DNA of 64,000 nt, from assembly GCA_948470475.1 (NCBI GenBank), contig OX419341.1, forward strand, positions 8,742,801-8,806,800, given 5' to 3'. Below are positions 22,738-36,447 of the stretch, one piece after another. Each line of letters opens with the position of its first letter. Position 1 is the stretch's first letter. The DNA comes from Galaxea fascicularis (Eukaryota > Cnidaria > Anthozoa > Scleractinia > Euphylliidae). The notes under the pieces were generated by a model. It was not told the origin of the DNA, did not search any database, and worked only from the letters and a program-made list of their open reading frames with translations. Made by a program: the position numbers and the translations under genes.

Positions 22738-22860
22738 TTTATTGTTTCCTCGTAGCTCACAGTTTTCCTCTGGCTTCACTTTCGGAAAACTGTTCGCTTC
22801 TCGGAACAGAGAGGGCCCGCGGACAAATATCCGCGCATATTTTCGCGCCAAATGGAGACT
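22478..22860. repeat. Two adjacent palindromic repeats
   Basis: 22478-22598: AGTCACGTGATG pairs with CATCACGTGACT, with an inner AAATATTTGA / TCAAATATTT pair. 22705-22850: AAATATGCTCGGATATTTGTCC pairs imperfectly with GGACAAATATCCGCGCATATTT. A small hairpin (CTGGGGAATATC / GATATTCCCC) lies between. No coding content. Confidence 0.65.
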
Positions 22861-23212
22861 ATTGTTTCTATATACGACATAAGTAATATGATCAAGTGCA
22901 AAATTAAAGTTGTTTGGTCGTTTGGCAAAGATGGCGCATGCTCACCAGGAAACGTTGCAAAAATTATCAAAAGCAAGTTCCTCTTCTTCTGAATCTTTCT
23001 TTAGTCGTTGTAAGCATCTTGATGATTTTTTTTTTCATTTGGCCGTTTTCATGATCGTAATTGTGGCCTAAGTTTTACAGATCCACTTAGTTTTGTTTCC
23101 TTTATCAGCGGGCCCTGGGACCCACTCGGTCGGCCTCAGTTTCCCAGGGCCGCTCGGTTATAGCACCTCGTGCTTGGGTGCTTTCTAGTTTTTCAGCAGA
23201 GTTTCCATTACA

Positions 23213-23444
23213 GGCCCCGGTTGTTCGAAAGCGGAATGCTAATCCGATATCAAAATTAACCAGGGAGCTTAATTCTCTTTCCCCAAACGTTGTTCATTGC
23301 TGATATTCTGCAAAATTTTAGATTAGGGGAAGTCAATCCTGAAAAACAAAAAGCAACGAAAACAACTTTCATCCAAAAGTTAAAAACTGCAACGAAAGTT
23401 TACGCCAATCCTGGATTAAGCTAATGAGCTTTCGAACAACCCAC
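23213..23444. mobile_element. MITE with GGCCCCGGTTGTTCGAAAG terminus, second copy of the 8437 family
   Basis: Shares with 8437-8674 the start CGGTTGTTCGAAAG, internal CCCAAA.GTTGTTCA, GATTCTGCAAAATTT-like and CCAAAAGTTA blocks, and the CCTGGATTAAG stretch before the right end, in the same order. The right terminus is decayed (CGAACAACCCACCCC). Confidence 0.75.
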
Positions 23445-25609
23445 CCCACATTTTTGAAGACGTCACTCTCACCACGCACGCGTATTAGGAATCAAGTCAT
23501 TGAAATAAAACAGTTCAATTTTATTGTTCTCATCAATAAGGCTAAATTGACAAGCAATCGCAATTGAACCTCACCTTAAACGTCTAGTGAAAACCGGTTT
23601 CACAAATTCACTATTACTTTGGACCTCGATTAAGAAACGTTTTTGTTTCCGTGACGGCCTTATAGTGCGAGTTTTCACTGACATTTCTAATCAAAAGGTT
23701 CAGCTGCTGCTTTACTTGTAAAATAGCAACCCTTGATAATTACTTGTAAAATAGCAACACTTGATAAAATATACGACTAGATAATTGGGTGTAAATAAAA
23801 CCCGCAGTAAACTAAAACTTGTTAACCGAATTGTTGTAAAATAACTACATACAACGTTTTCCCTCCAAAAAGCAACGTTAATAATGGGTAATATAACAAG
23901 TTAAATTAATTTATGGACTAACAACGGTAGTCGTAACACTAGGCTGTTAAGTAAGACTTAAAGAAATGTTAAGTTTAACTTTACCAAAATGTGTATGAAA
24001 GCCTAAGGAAAATCTCAAGTCACGTCACATTTCATCTAATCACGCCGGAAAGTCGAAACATTTCAAGGAAATTTCAAGTGACTTGAAAACCATGTTTACA
24101 ACACACGGAACCAAAGCAAGCAAGCGAAGCAAACCAGTCGAAAAAATAAACTTACGTTATATCTTGAAAAAGATGTAACATACTCTATATCTTGTGTGAA
24201 GTGTTAAGTCAGAATCGTTTACCTGAACTGTCAAAAATTTACTTGACTTGATTGTATTCCTAAGTTTACTTTTTCTCTCGTGTAAAGACTACAAATAAAT
24301 ACAGTTTTACAAAATATAAGTCAATAATACATCTGTAAATAGCTAAACAAGTTCGAACAAGTTTAGAAATGTCAGAAATCAACAAAATGAAAAAGCACGC
24401 TTCTCCGTAGCGCAAATTATTAGGATCCTACAAATAGAAAGCTTACAATTTCTTTAAATTGCTCTTTTAATTGTGAAAAGATCTGAAAAAAATTTTAAGC
24501 TCTCCACCTTTTAACAAGTTTGGCTTAACACTGCAAAAGCTTGGAAACGCAAATGTGGTTCAAGTAAAAATTATTATCAATTAACACATTCAGTGAAGTT
24601 ACTTATGAGTTACCAAATAAAATAAAACATACACTTAAACATTTTAAATATCTAGGCAAGCAACGTTTATGTAGTACATTATACCATCAGTAAAACTGAC
24701 AGAAAAACGTTGTATAAATGCGATGCGTCCACGTTACACGAACTATTTGCGGGTTCCAATCCCATCCCTCTGCGTTCAGAAGGCTACTTAAACAATTCGA
24801 AGGCCTATCGCTACAAACCCGGCACATCCAAACCAAAATGAAAACTTGACAATCCGCAAATAATATCTTGTTCGACGGAAACAAGGCCGTTTTCTGAACA
24901 ACTTGTTCAAAATTACCCTGCTAATTCAGTGGGACTTTAACTCTATAATATTTCTCTATTATAAGAGGACGTCAGCACAGTTCCTCGAACTGAACTATTT
25001 AACACTTTGTGTTTGTTTATTAGGGATAAATATAAGTAAAGGATACTCGTGAATTTAGAAGACACGTATGCGTTGACTACAGCGCTGTGTATGCGACACC
25101 CGGAATGAATGCGACGGAAGGGGTACAGAGTATATATAAAAAAAAAACATCAACAACAACCTCGTCGACCGGATCTCACTATACCCAAGGAAATCTTGGT
25201 AGAACAATAGCCTAGCCACGGAATTTCCAATTTCCGACGGTAGAAATTAAAAGTTCATGAAAATGTCAAGAATAACCAGGTATCGTTGTCAATGAACTAA
25301 GCTAAGGTAAATTGGATACCATATTAAGACAGATTCCCGAGAGCTAAAGTTCGAATGTCAGATCTCTTTCCAGTGGCCGATTTACCTTTACCAACGCAGA
25401 TAAAAAACGCAATACCACAGATTCTTCATAAAGTAACGGTTACCCCTGGCTTATCCATTTTACGTCTAGTCAATTTGTATTGTTAAAAAAATAACAACGT
25501 CGTCACAAATCGCTTAGCAACAAATCAGCCGCGATTCGCTCGTTCCGTTCCCTCAGGCTTGCTGAAAAAGAATGAAAGCTTGAAGTATTACATTAAACGA
25601 ATCTCTACA
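23445..25609. other. Intergenic DNA and 3' flank of the ABCB gene, nothing recognised
   Basis: Very AT-rich. A minus-strand AATAAA (complement at 25016-25021) lies about 590 bp beyond the ABCB stop codon and could be its poly(A) signal. A 23-bp direct repeat containing AATAGCAAC(C/A)CTTGATAA occurs near 23720-23770. No coding sequence seen. Confidence 0.4.
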
Positions 25610-28600
25610 CTAATTATTGGGCATTTGCATTTGTGCCGTTACGAGACCATAATAAATCCCTCTTAGAGCCAACAGCTCTTGATGTGTTCCTTGTTCTGCT
25701 ACACGCCCGTGATGTATGACTGCTATGATGTCGGCGTTCTGTACCGTAGATAATCGATGTGCGATAATGATGGCTGTACGACCCTCACTGGCGGCATCCA
25801 ATGCTTGTTGAACAACCTGTTTTATAGAATGGAACGTGTTATCAGTTACGACCTCCAATCACATTTTAACGGACAAAAACTGGTGTCCGTATATAGCTAT
25901 TTCAATTAATGTTATCGGAAGACCCACGCGACCAGCCATTATAGTGATCTGGGTAGATTTATCGACAAATGCTTTAAACTACAGTCATAACAGACATAAG
26001 CAAACGTTTATGAGTGTTTTCTTCCATCCTATGGTGCTACCAACGCGAAAATGTAGCACTGAGAATGGTAAAGATTTACAACAGTACCCGTGTCGCCTTT
26101 CAGTATTGTCGCTTCAGTTTGACGTCTTAAAATCGGGCCATTTAAATTGAAACAGCTGTAAACTCATACATCACTTGCAAAAAATTTCGGACAAAAAAAG
26201 TGTTCGAAAATAAACCGTCCAAACTTTTAACGCGTCCGAAATTTTTACAGCACACGGTATAAAACTTTTAGTATTTTCTTGGGCGACGACATCACCTTTA
26301 TTCAACCCAATATACATGATTAGGCTTAAGTGTTTTGTTGCTTTTACAAAGTAAGTAAGTAATTTATTTACCCACGTTAAAGTTTGAAGTGCCACTATGA
26401 TCAAAAAATCATTTTCTTTTTTTCTTCAGATTTTGAAAGTGTGTTTGCTTAACAACTGACTGGCAAAATTTTGAGCTTTGATTTTTATCCAAAGGCTGTT
26501 TATTTCGAGTGTAAGGTTTGGATTTCACGGTCCGCCATTACTTACGTTCAAAACTGACCGATTGGACCTCAGAGGCTTGGATCTAGGGAAAAGTGACGTA
26601 ATTTACTCACTAGCTTAAAATTTCAGCGTGTAAACGCAACTTATTATATATGCAAAACACGGGTTTAAAAATCTGAAAGCCCGGAACTCCTGTGCTGCAT
26701 ATTAATTCAGCCGCATACACACGCATTGCATTCTTAAACCAGTGAGTATCTGACGTCATTTTCTCCTCGACCCAGCTCTCAAGATTTTAAAGTTAGTAAT
26801 GGCGGACCAACAAATGACAAAATTCCAGTTAAAATAAACAGGTGTCTTTTTAAATTCAGAACTTAAAACTTGGGTCACTTAGTGATTAGTTAACATAGTT
26901 TTGAAATCCAAAGAATGGGGACAATTGCTTTTTCGCCTTAGTAGCACTTTAAGAGCACAAGTGCTCGTTCAAGATACGAACGTACATTCAGGTCTACCAT
27001 CAAAAGGAAATTACCAAAAATTACAGCTGAATTAATCTTAGCTTAGATCTAAAAACATTAACATTATCGGCCAGCTTAACATCTTCTGAGAGCTTATTCC
27101 ACAATTGAACGCACTTGTACGTAAAAGAGATCTTCATGAAATTAAGATTGAATGAACACAAAGATTAACACCATTTCCTCTTAATTTGTAAGACATTTCC
27201 CTTGTACTGAAAAAGTCTAATGTAATTCGGCCTTATATTCCTAAGGCATTTAAACAATAGGATCAAAGATTGCTGCTTTTTTCTACACTCTTAAGTATCC
27301 AACTTACAGATATTTAAGATTTCTTGATAAAACAATGATTTCCAGAGGGCCGTCAGTGTCCTTAATATATAATGATTCCCCTAACAGGAAGGAACTACAG
27401 TATTCTAAATGTGGTAAAATTAAAGACTTGTATAATGCTAGTATAACGTCCATAGGTACAAAACGCCTAATTCTCCTGAGTGCGTTGGTCTTCGCATACG
27501 CTCTTTTTAGCTGACTAGAAATATGCCCTTTAGAGTTTAACGTGCTAGTACAAGATCTATGCTCAAGATTCTAAAAGAGGGAAGTTTAGAAACGCTAGAA
27601 CCATTCAAAGTGAAGTCAAAGTCGTACTTGCAGGGACCGATCGGAAGGGCTTGCGTCTTGGCATTGTTAATTAACAGGTAGTTTGCATCCAAGCACTCCG
27701 ACAAGCGGCTATGACCCTGGTTCACAACAGATTGCAGGACAATTGGCGACATATCCGATAAATACAGAGTCGTGTCGTCAGCGTATAATCTCAAAGACAC
27801 ATCCGGGACCGCATAATTCAAGTCGTTAATGAATATATTAAACAACAGTGGCCCAAGCAGGGATCCCTGGGGAAATCCGCCCTCAACTCTGAATAACTTG
27901 AGCACACACTGTGCAAACAAACTCTCTGTTTACGACCCAATAGATAGGATGACGTCAAACTCAAGGCGGAGAGACCAAAAAAACATAATGTACAAATAAA
28001 TTTCTTTTTGCGTGTATAAATAGTTATATTTTTGAGCCAAGCCCAGTGGCACTGCCAGTGCCAGTTGGGCTGGTCCTCTTCTGCTTCATCATCAATCATG
28101 AACACAACTGTTGGATCCTCTTCATTGTCACTAACAAGTGATTTTTCTTCATCTGTAGCTCGTAGTTCTTTTCAATAAGTTCTTTCAGACGGTGAAGAAG
28201 AGACCTCTTGCTGTCATCAATTTTAAAGATGGCTCGGAGGTTTTATTTTCGGACACTTTATTTGTATCTGTAAAACCTTCAGGGTGCAGTAAAATTATCA
28301 TTTTCAGAGATGTTGTTTCAGTCTATATTCATATTTTTTATGCCTAAATCTACTTCTAGTTACGCCGTGTCTAAGCTAAGTGTCCGAAATTTTGGTCCAA
28401 CATTTGTCCGAAATGAGATAAAAAGTGTCCGAAAATTAAACGTCCGAAATTTTAACGTCCGAAAATTTTGCCAAGTGATGTACAACCATAAGCGGTTTCC
28501 GAGTTTCAAGTGAACATTTGAGTAAATACTACACAGAGGACTCTTCCAAATAGCTCCACTTCAAGCGGCGGATACCTCTCTAAACACTGTCGGTAAAAGA

Positions 28601-30343
28601 GAGAGTGGAGTGTATAATCTCAGACTTTCAATTTTCCTCTTACACTGAGTTGTGGAAACAATTGTAGAATAGAGATTAGGGTTTACTAATAGCTTGATAT
28701 CTTTGTTTTGGTTTAGTTATGACCAATGGTACCCGACGTGCTCAGTGGTTTTAAGTAGACCTCTAAACCATGAATTTTAAGCACAGAGGACAATCACATA
28801 CACAGCATTCGTTAATCACCGCACCTTTTCACTTTCTGTATCCAAAGCAGAAGTGGCTTCATCAAGAAGCAGAACTTGTGGGTTGCGGACCAGCGCTCTA
28901 GCAATGGCAATTCTTTGTTTCTGTCCTCCTGAGATCAGAGTTCCCTTGTCTCCCACCATAGTTTCGTAACCCTAATAACACAATACAAAAAAATGTCAGC
29001 CACAACTCATAACATGGAGTTTTAACGAATTCACAATACAAGCATTGCCTTTTTTAATACTCAAATCCCAGCAAGACTTAGGTAACAGTCTACGAGACGC
29101 TTGTCTAAGCACTTGGTTATTTATCTGTTAATTACTTTTGACCACCTCAATCCCAGTAGCCTGTTCCGGGCGTTCAGTTAGTAAACGGAGCGCCATATTA
29201 TCGGTAGAGCGAGACAAAATTAAATCAAGCGACAAAATAGGAGCAAGGTTTGGGACGGGCGGCTATCCCCAGTTCCAACACCCACACTATCTGACAGCCT
29301 GGAACAGGATACAATCCCAGCAACAGGCAATCGATATGCAGATGTTTTCAACTTTCGACTCTGTGCCTTGAACACGAAGTGGGGGTATTCAGTAATCGAG
29401 GCTGCTTTGAGACGCCGTTCGTATTTTGAGCAAGCTTAGTTCAGCACTGAGGCACAATGACTATGTATTACTTGCTTGCCTGCCCGATTAGACTGACTGA
29501 CTGACTGATTGATTGATTGATTGACTGATTGATTGACTGATTCATGGCAGTACCTTGGGAAGAGAATTAATGAAGCTGTGTATATTTGCGGCTTTAGCAG
29601 CAGCTTCAATTTCATGCTTTTGTACTTCACGAGTGTTGTCGCCGTAAGCGATGTTCTCAGCGATGCTGCAGCCAAACAAGATAGGCTCTTGTGATACGAT
29701 ACCAATATGCGAGCGCAACCATTGTATGTTCAGAGTTCGAACATTGTTTCCATCAATCGCCTGCAAGAAGAAAAGCACAACTTACTTTGACAACAACAAC
29801 AACGATAATAATAATAATAATAACAATAACCGCAATAGATCTATATTGGTTGACGGAATAACTACAGCTAACACTTTTTTTCAACTAGGCCCATATTTTT
29901 TTCAGTTCAGTCTGTGAGAGAAAGTCAGCTAACAGAAGGCGAACGTTAATGAACGTAACATGTCGAGCGAGTAACTTGGATGAGCTACATCAATTCAGTG
30001 GTTCTCGGGTGTTCTTCGAATGGCTCGTCAAATGGCTTGACGAAGAAGTGGTAATTGTAGTAAGATAAATACGTGATGTGCTACAAAGTTCACATTGTCC
30101 TCCCTTGCATGAAATGGCGTTGATTATAAAACCGTAATTACTCACCACTTCGCCGTCCTCGACGTCGTAGAATCTCTCCAACAGAGAAACTACTGTACTT
30201 TTGCCACAACCGCTTGAGCCAACGAGAGCAAGTTTCTGTCCTTTCTGAACGGAGAGCGTCAACCCTCGCAACACCTTAACATTCTGTCGAGTTGGATAGC
30301 GGAAACGGACGCTTCGTAACTGGATTGTGCCAGTCACAGTACT
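25610..30343 (-). CDS. ABCB1: ABCB: second nucleotide-binding domain and stop (exons 24-27)
   Basis: Exon 24 (30146-30343): [16 protein letters not shown] and Walker [11 protein letters not shown]1154. Exon 25 (29554-29760): Q-loop [20 protein letters not shown]. Exon 26 (28825-28971): signature ISGGQ (1254-1258) in place of LSGGQ, then Walker [13 protein letters not shown] with E1279. Exon 27 (25610-25816): H-loop [11 protein letters not shown]1310, D-loop partner residues, and the C-terminal helix ending QMQMPNN before TAG at 25610-25612. The 3 kb intron before exon 27 holds a cluster of mobile DNA. Confidence 0.94.
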
Positions 30344-33300
30344 CTGTACAAAGAAAATTAAAAAAAGAAATCAGTCGTTAACAATAGCAAAGCCGCAAGG
30401 TCAGTATAGTTTTAGAGATGTTTTAGTACGAAACAAGGCTAGTTTGTGAGTCATACAAAGAAAGATAATGATAAAACCTCAGAAGCAAAACCGTGTCACG
30501 CAGTTGCCGGTGTATATACGACAGCGGCTACTATATTAATAAAACTAGACCATTGGAGAATGCGATTACAGAGTTTTGATCATGACTGGCTTAGCCATCA
30601 CCGATATGAACCATTATACCATGCTCTACAAAAATGGTAGCTGTACGCGTCAGTTTTTACGTTTTTACAAAAAAGGTTGGGAAGATTCATCTATAATTCG
30701 TGGGCGTTTTTAATAAAACAATTATTCCACTCGCGCTTGTTGGATAGGAGATGGTCATAGCCAACTCGGCGCGTTGCGCTACGCGCCTCGTAGGCTATCT
30801 ACTACTTCATATCCGACGCGCGGTTGAGGAATGCTTGCTAAGTATAATACACAAGTTGAAAGCACTCTTACTGGTGTTAAGCCATCTTCCGAGGAACTGT
30901 CAATCAGAGTTCTGCGGTCAAAGAGTCTGAACAGGCGCGCAGCTGCCACTCTAGCCTTTTCGTAATCTGGCGACAGAGCACTGACTTGACCCAGAACAAA
31001 ACCTCCCATCACAATCGACAGCACTACCCTGATAGGCAAATCAAAATACCCACGAGTTACAAATGGTCAATCGTTTTTACCTTAGTAAGTACTCCAAACA
31101 TGACAGACGCTTGTTAACAGTCTCTCAGATTTATATAGATTTTAAAGCATTCACGAGTGTGCCTCGCAGTTCAGATAGTCGAAAGGGGTTCAAGATCTCG
31201 TCCAGAGGTGCAAGTTCCCAACTCCCCAAGGTCAATTTTCCTCTGTAAAAGCTGTTTCATTCCAACGCCATAGCGAAACAGCAATGAATTTGCCTCGATC
31301 TGCAACACATTCCCTACATCTGTTAGATTTCGGAGGTGTTATATAAAAAGACAAACACAACAATCCAGTCCAAGTGGCACTTTGCAGGGTTTTCAGTTGT
31401 ATGTACCCGTAGAACCTGTCACGGGTGTTACGAGTAAACGTTACGGCTATACAAGCGCCTTGCTTACACTGCCCAAACTACACGGCCTTCGGCCATGTAT
31501 TTCAATATTACTGCTGAAAATTGCACCGCAACAGCTGTTCAAAGTTCTATTGAAAACCCCTTAACCCTGCTTGGGAAATTACTTTCAAGGTACTACTAGT
31601 TCCACAACAGGCCTGTGGCCTCCCCTTGTCACCGTATAAGACCAGCCCACTAAATCAGCGGCCCCCTCAAAGCGTTTCGTTGTAACGAACTATCCCGGTG
31701 CATCAGCAAAGGGGTCGCACAAGACTGATAACAAAGTGTATCTTACTTCATAACTTGCTCCATGGTCATCTCTCCTTGCATCACGAGATGTCCTCCGTAT
31801 CTGAAGGCTGCCGCATTAGCAAAGAACATGAACGCTTCTGACAAACCGAATGATGCTCCTTGTAGATGAGCTCGTTTCAAGGCCTTCCTACAAATCGCAC
31901 AAAAATTGACGTGTCAGACAAATGATATCACTAAGTAACTTTGCCGGTAAAGAATGTATCACTTATACCGAGGTGTGGACAACGAAACAAAGGGAATCAC
32001 TACGAAATCAGACAAGCTTTGTTTCTAATTGCTAAAGAAACACGAGGTCGTGTTTCCTAAACCACTGCCCCAAGAAAACGAAGTCGGTTTTCGCACACTC
32101 ACCCGCACGCACGAACGCACGCACGAACGAGAACAATAAGCCAGATGTTTTCACTTCATTAACACATAGTTAATATATGTCCTAGATTAACTATGATTAA
32201 CAGAAGTAATTGAAAACCTCATCTCCAGATATCTAACGCACTGGCTGAAAGGTTTCTAATTAACTTAGGAGTTCCAGCAACCATTACAACACATACGATT
32301 TTGTACTTACTGATATGGACCTATCAAAGCCTGTGAATACTTTTCATAAAAGGTATTTTCTCTTCCCAAGGATACCACGGTTCTGATATTTTCTATAGTC
32401 TCCACTGCTATCTGTTAACACACAAAACAGAACAAAGCATAAGAGCAAAACCGCATTCGGAGTCATTTTCAAGATACAGAAAAACTTTTGCTCAATAATA
32501 CACTCGATAAGAGGCTTTACAATCCAGTTGAGTATTTTAACGCATAACGTACATGTCTATGAACTGCCACGCCGTTGTGCTTTACTCCAAGCGCTTAGCT
32601 ATCAAAATCTCACATATTAATCGCAAGAAAAACTTACTTTGACTATGCTAATTTTGCTACCGATATAGGCGTCTTATCAACTTTTATCCCGATTACACAT
32701 CGCCGCAAACTGAGTAGGGAGTTTAATAAACGAGGACGGTAACGGCAACAAGAACATCATTTAAAAATATAACTTCTCGTTTTTATAACTCTTTGGCAAT
32801 CATTTGAATCTGTTTAACTTGGAAAATGCTGGCGAACAGTCCAGGAACAAAGTTAGTATGAACGACGTCAAAGTAAGGAAAGAGAAAGAGGATTTTGCCG
32901 TCATACGCTCACGTTCTCGAGAAAACCTAAAATTGGTCATTTCACGTTGTTGTTTTGCAGAGGACGATAAAGAAATGTATCAAAAATGCAAAACGCACGT
33001 GCATAGCCATTGTTTTTGCTCATAAGCCTATTAGGTGGGTTCACACTAGACCCTCAAGGGCACTTCAAGTGCACTTGAGTTCAAGTACACTTTCAAGGAA
33101 GGTTTCGGCCTTACTTGAGAGTGCACTTCGGTACTTTGATGTTTCTGTGGCGACTAAGTACGATCAGTCAAGTGAAACGACAACCGTTCACACACAAGTT
33201 CATTTCAAATGCACTTCAACCACAATTCAAGCGCAGTTGAAATGTCTAGTGTGAACCCACCTATTGTTTTGTGGAGTTCTCGTTGCCGTCGTCGTCCTCA

Positions 33301-36300
33301 TTTCTTAAACTCCTTAGTGTCCCGTGCGCGCGTGCAATCCCAGTTAAGGCGGGGGTACACATGAAAGCCGTTTTCACGCCGCTTAAAATTGGTTTGATGG
33401 AAATATCTCGTTCGCGTTTCAAGCAATACAAAAACCCTCTGCTCATCTCACAAATCAATGTTTTGGGGTGTCTTGTAAATTTTTTGGGGATTTTTCGGTA
33501 TATTTGGGAGAAGATAGTTTTTCTCAAAAGAGTAGTGAAATCTGGAGAAATGAGGAATAGATCGGATTTAATGTAGTTTCAAAATTAGGATTTGAAGTTA
33601 AAAATTGATATATGGTCACCCAAACAGTCCCCTATCAACCTGGTGTGCTCTTGGGTTGGAGGCAACTGTCTGTTGGTGTTCCAAAACTAATTTTCCTTCT
33701 TCTATCCCTTCTATAAACCTCTTAAAATGCCATTCAAATTCATGTTTACCCCCACCTTAATAGGGAGTTTTAGCAACGACGATGGCGACGACAACGAAAA
33801 TGTCATTTCAAAACATAACTTCTCGTTTCTGTGACGCTTTCGCAATTATTGAAAGTTGTTTAACTTGGAAAATGCTGACGAACTGTCCAGGAAATTAAAT
33901 TACTATGAACGGAGTTAAAGAAAGGAAAAACAAAGAAAACTTTGCCGCCATGCGCTCACGTTCTTGGTCATTTGACGTTGTTATTTTGCAGATGACGGCA
34001 AAGAAATGTACAACACTGTAAAACGCACGTGCAAAGCGATTGTTTTTGCTCATTAACCCTATTTTGTGGCGTTCTCGTTGCCGTTGCCGTCCTCGTTGCT
34101 AAAACTCCCTAATAGGGAGCTTCAACGACGAGGTCAGCAACGGCAACGAGAACTCCACAGAACGATAGGTTTAATGAGCAACGAAAATCGCTCTGCACGA
34201 GCGTTTAACGATTTGGTACACTTCTTCCCATTTCCAAAAACAACAAAGATAAATGACCAAATTTCAGGTTTTCTCGAAAACATGAGCGCATGACGGTATA
34301 ATATCTTTCCCCTTGCTTTGACGATGTTCATCGTGATGTGGTCCCTGGACATTTCGCTCGCATTTTCTTTTCTCAGTTAAGCAAATTGGAATAATGGCAA
34401 AAGAGTTACATTAAAGGAGAATTAAGTTATATTATGAAATGTCGTTTTCGTTGGCGTCACCGTCGTCGTCGCTAATCTTTACCTCAGGCATGCATTACTT
34501 TCACAGGAAACATAGGACACCATCTTCTAACTGGTACAAAACACAAGCTCTTTTTAACAAAATGAGGGGGTTCTTACCTTGCCAGACTTAATAAGATCAT
34601 CTTCACCATCACCGGCCACTGATCCTCCTGCAAATACCTTCATCTGAATAGCACTGGCAACCACAAGGAAGGGGATGATAGCAAGGACGACAAGTGCCAG
34701 CTTCCAGCCATTATAGAAAGCGTACACGAGGCAGGCGACTACTGTACTGAGAGCCATTGCAATAGAGCCGAGGCGAGTTCCAGCGGCCTGAAGAATAAAC
34801 CATCAGCAATCAGAAATCATTGGGAAAGATATCGATCACTTTCACTGTATTTCAACCAAGTGTACTAACAGTGATGGACAGGTACTAGTTAATAATGTTA
34901 ATATGACTGAGTGGTGTCCAATTCGGTCTGTAATCATACGAGCGATTAACAAAATCGGACAACCGCATAGCGGGAATCTGCCTTGTTTCATCACAAGTAT
35001 GACTAAAGACCAAATTGGACGACACGAACTACTAGTCCTGTTACCATTTAATGGTATCTGTAACAAAATTCGAGAAAGAAATAAGGGAAAAAAACATTTC
35101 GGGAAAAAATTGTTTTCCCCCTGAAATGCGTCGAAGAAAACATTAAGGTGCAACTGCCCAATTACTTAAGCATGACGCGAACACCGTCAAATTACACTAC
35201 CCTATTAAGGTGAAAATCATAGCTGATGATGGCCAATCAGATGCGAGAATTTTGTTATAGTTACGATTAAGACTGTAACAGGTGCAACAGGAACCTCTCG
35301 CATTGCGAACTCTAGCTACTCCATCAGGCTTTCATCTGGTTAAGTCACCAAATTTAAACAGTTTTAAATTAAAGCGGTTTTCAATTAAGTGTCGAAAATA
35401 GTTCGCGTTTGCTTTGGGTTTGCTTTACTTCGCTATGTGATTGGTTGACAGAACTCGGGCCACTTTCTCAGCCAATCAGAAGCAAAACCAAATCAATCGC
35501 TGGTTGCACGCGCGCATTTTCCCGCGCTTGGCACCAGTTGCGTGAAATCACTTCAAATTCTGATTGGTTCACTGGGCTGTCTTCGTCTCTTGTGATTGGT
35601 CAGAGCAATTGGTTTAGTTTTGGTTTTACGACACTCGATTGAAAACCACTTTAACTCCTGATATTACTTATGAAGCCTCAGGAAGTTTAACCACGTTTCC
35701 CAACAACAAGCTTATAGTCTTGTACATGTCTTCAGCTACAGCTCGACGCCAAGCAAGGCTATGTAGTAACAAGGCTCGTCTACAGTTTTCACCACTAATA
35801 ACTAAAATGACGTGGTTCGTACTGCCGCTGACATGCGAACCACCCGACAACAACTGAACCCAAGGAGAGCCTTGGCAAACAGCTGATACTGTTCCGTGGC
35901 GCAGTTGGAGAACTCTATATGGGCGATGTCGATTCCTTCCGTGTTGTCAAATGTTACATAAGCAACTGGGCACTATGAACGTAGATAACAGCATGTGCTA
36001 CAGTACACAACACACTTACCCCTTGGACGGCAGAAGCATGTGTTGACAACGCTGTTGTGAGAGCTCCGGTACTATGTAGTGGATCATCAAAATATGACAT
36101 GTCCTGTTGGACAGCAACAAAGCTAATGAGGGCTTTTTCAACAATGGTCACTTAAGCTGAGCAACGCAAACCAAAAAATGAAATATGGCTAAACGCAATT
36201 TAGGCGACGTTAAACTCGAGCAAATGCCGCCAGCGGTCTTGCTCATTTGTGCAACTAATCTGCGGGGTGGGCACCTGTAGAATTTGCAGGGACGGATTAC

Positions 36301-36411
36301 ATGTCACAAGGCTCGACGTTGCGACCTGTGGGGTCGCCAATGCGACTGGATTTGGTCTGCTGGCGACTAACTTTTCACGTGTGGTCGTCAGTCTGGTCAC
36401 TGCGATTTAAA

Positions 36412-36447
<36 letters not shown>

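Larger units (their letters stand above)
26166..28492. mobile_element. Possible 2.3-kb composite element with inverted ends and GTCCGAAA subterminal repeats (ABCB intron 26)
   Basis: The left end TACATCACTTGCAAAAAATT (near 26166) is inverted against AAAATTTTGCCAAGTGATGTA (near 28465-28485). Both sides carry clusters of GTCCGAAA / TTTCGGAC: two exact plus degenerate copies at the left (26186-26240) and about six at the right (28250-28470). Between them lie a foldback (26529-26808), a LINE fragment and a short acidic/coiled-coil-like open stretch near 28060-28230. No transposase seen and no clear target duplication. Confidence 0.45.

Noticed and set aside
27818..28105. 95-codon open frame on the minus strand as a host gene
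   Set aside because: The 3' part overlaps the LINE reverse-transcriptase fragment out of frame. The acidic stretch alone is not enough to call a gene.
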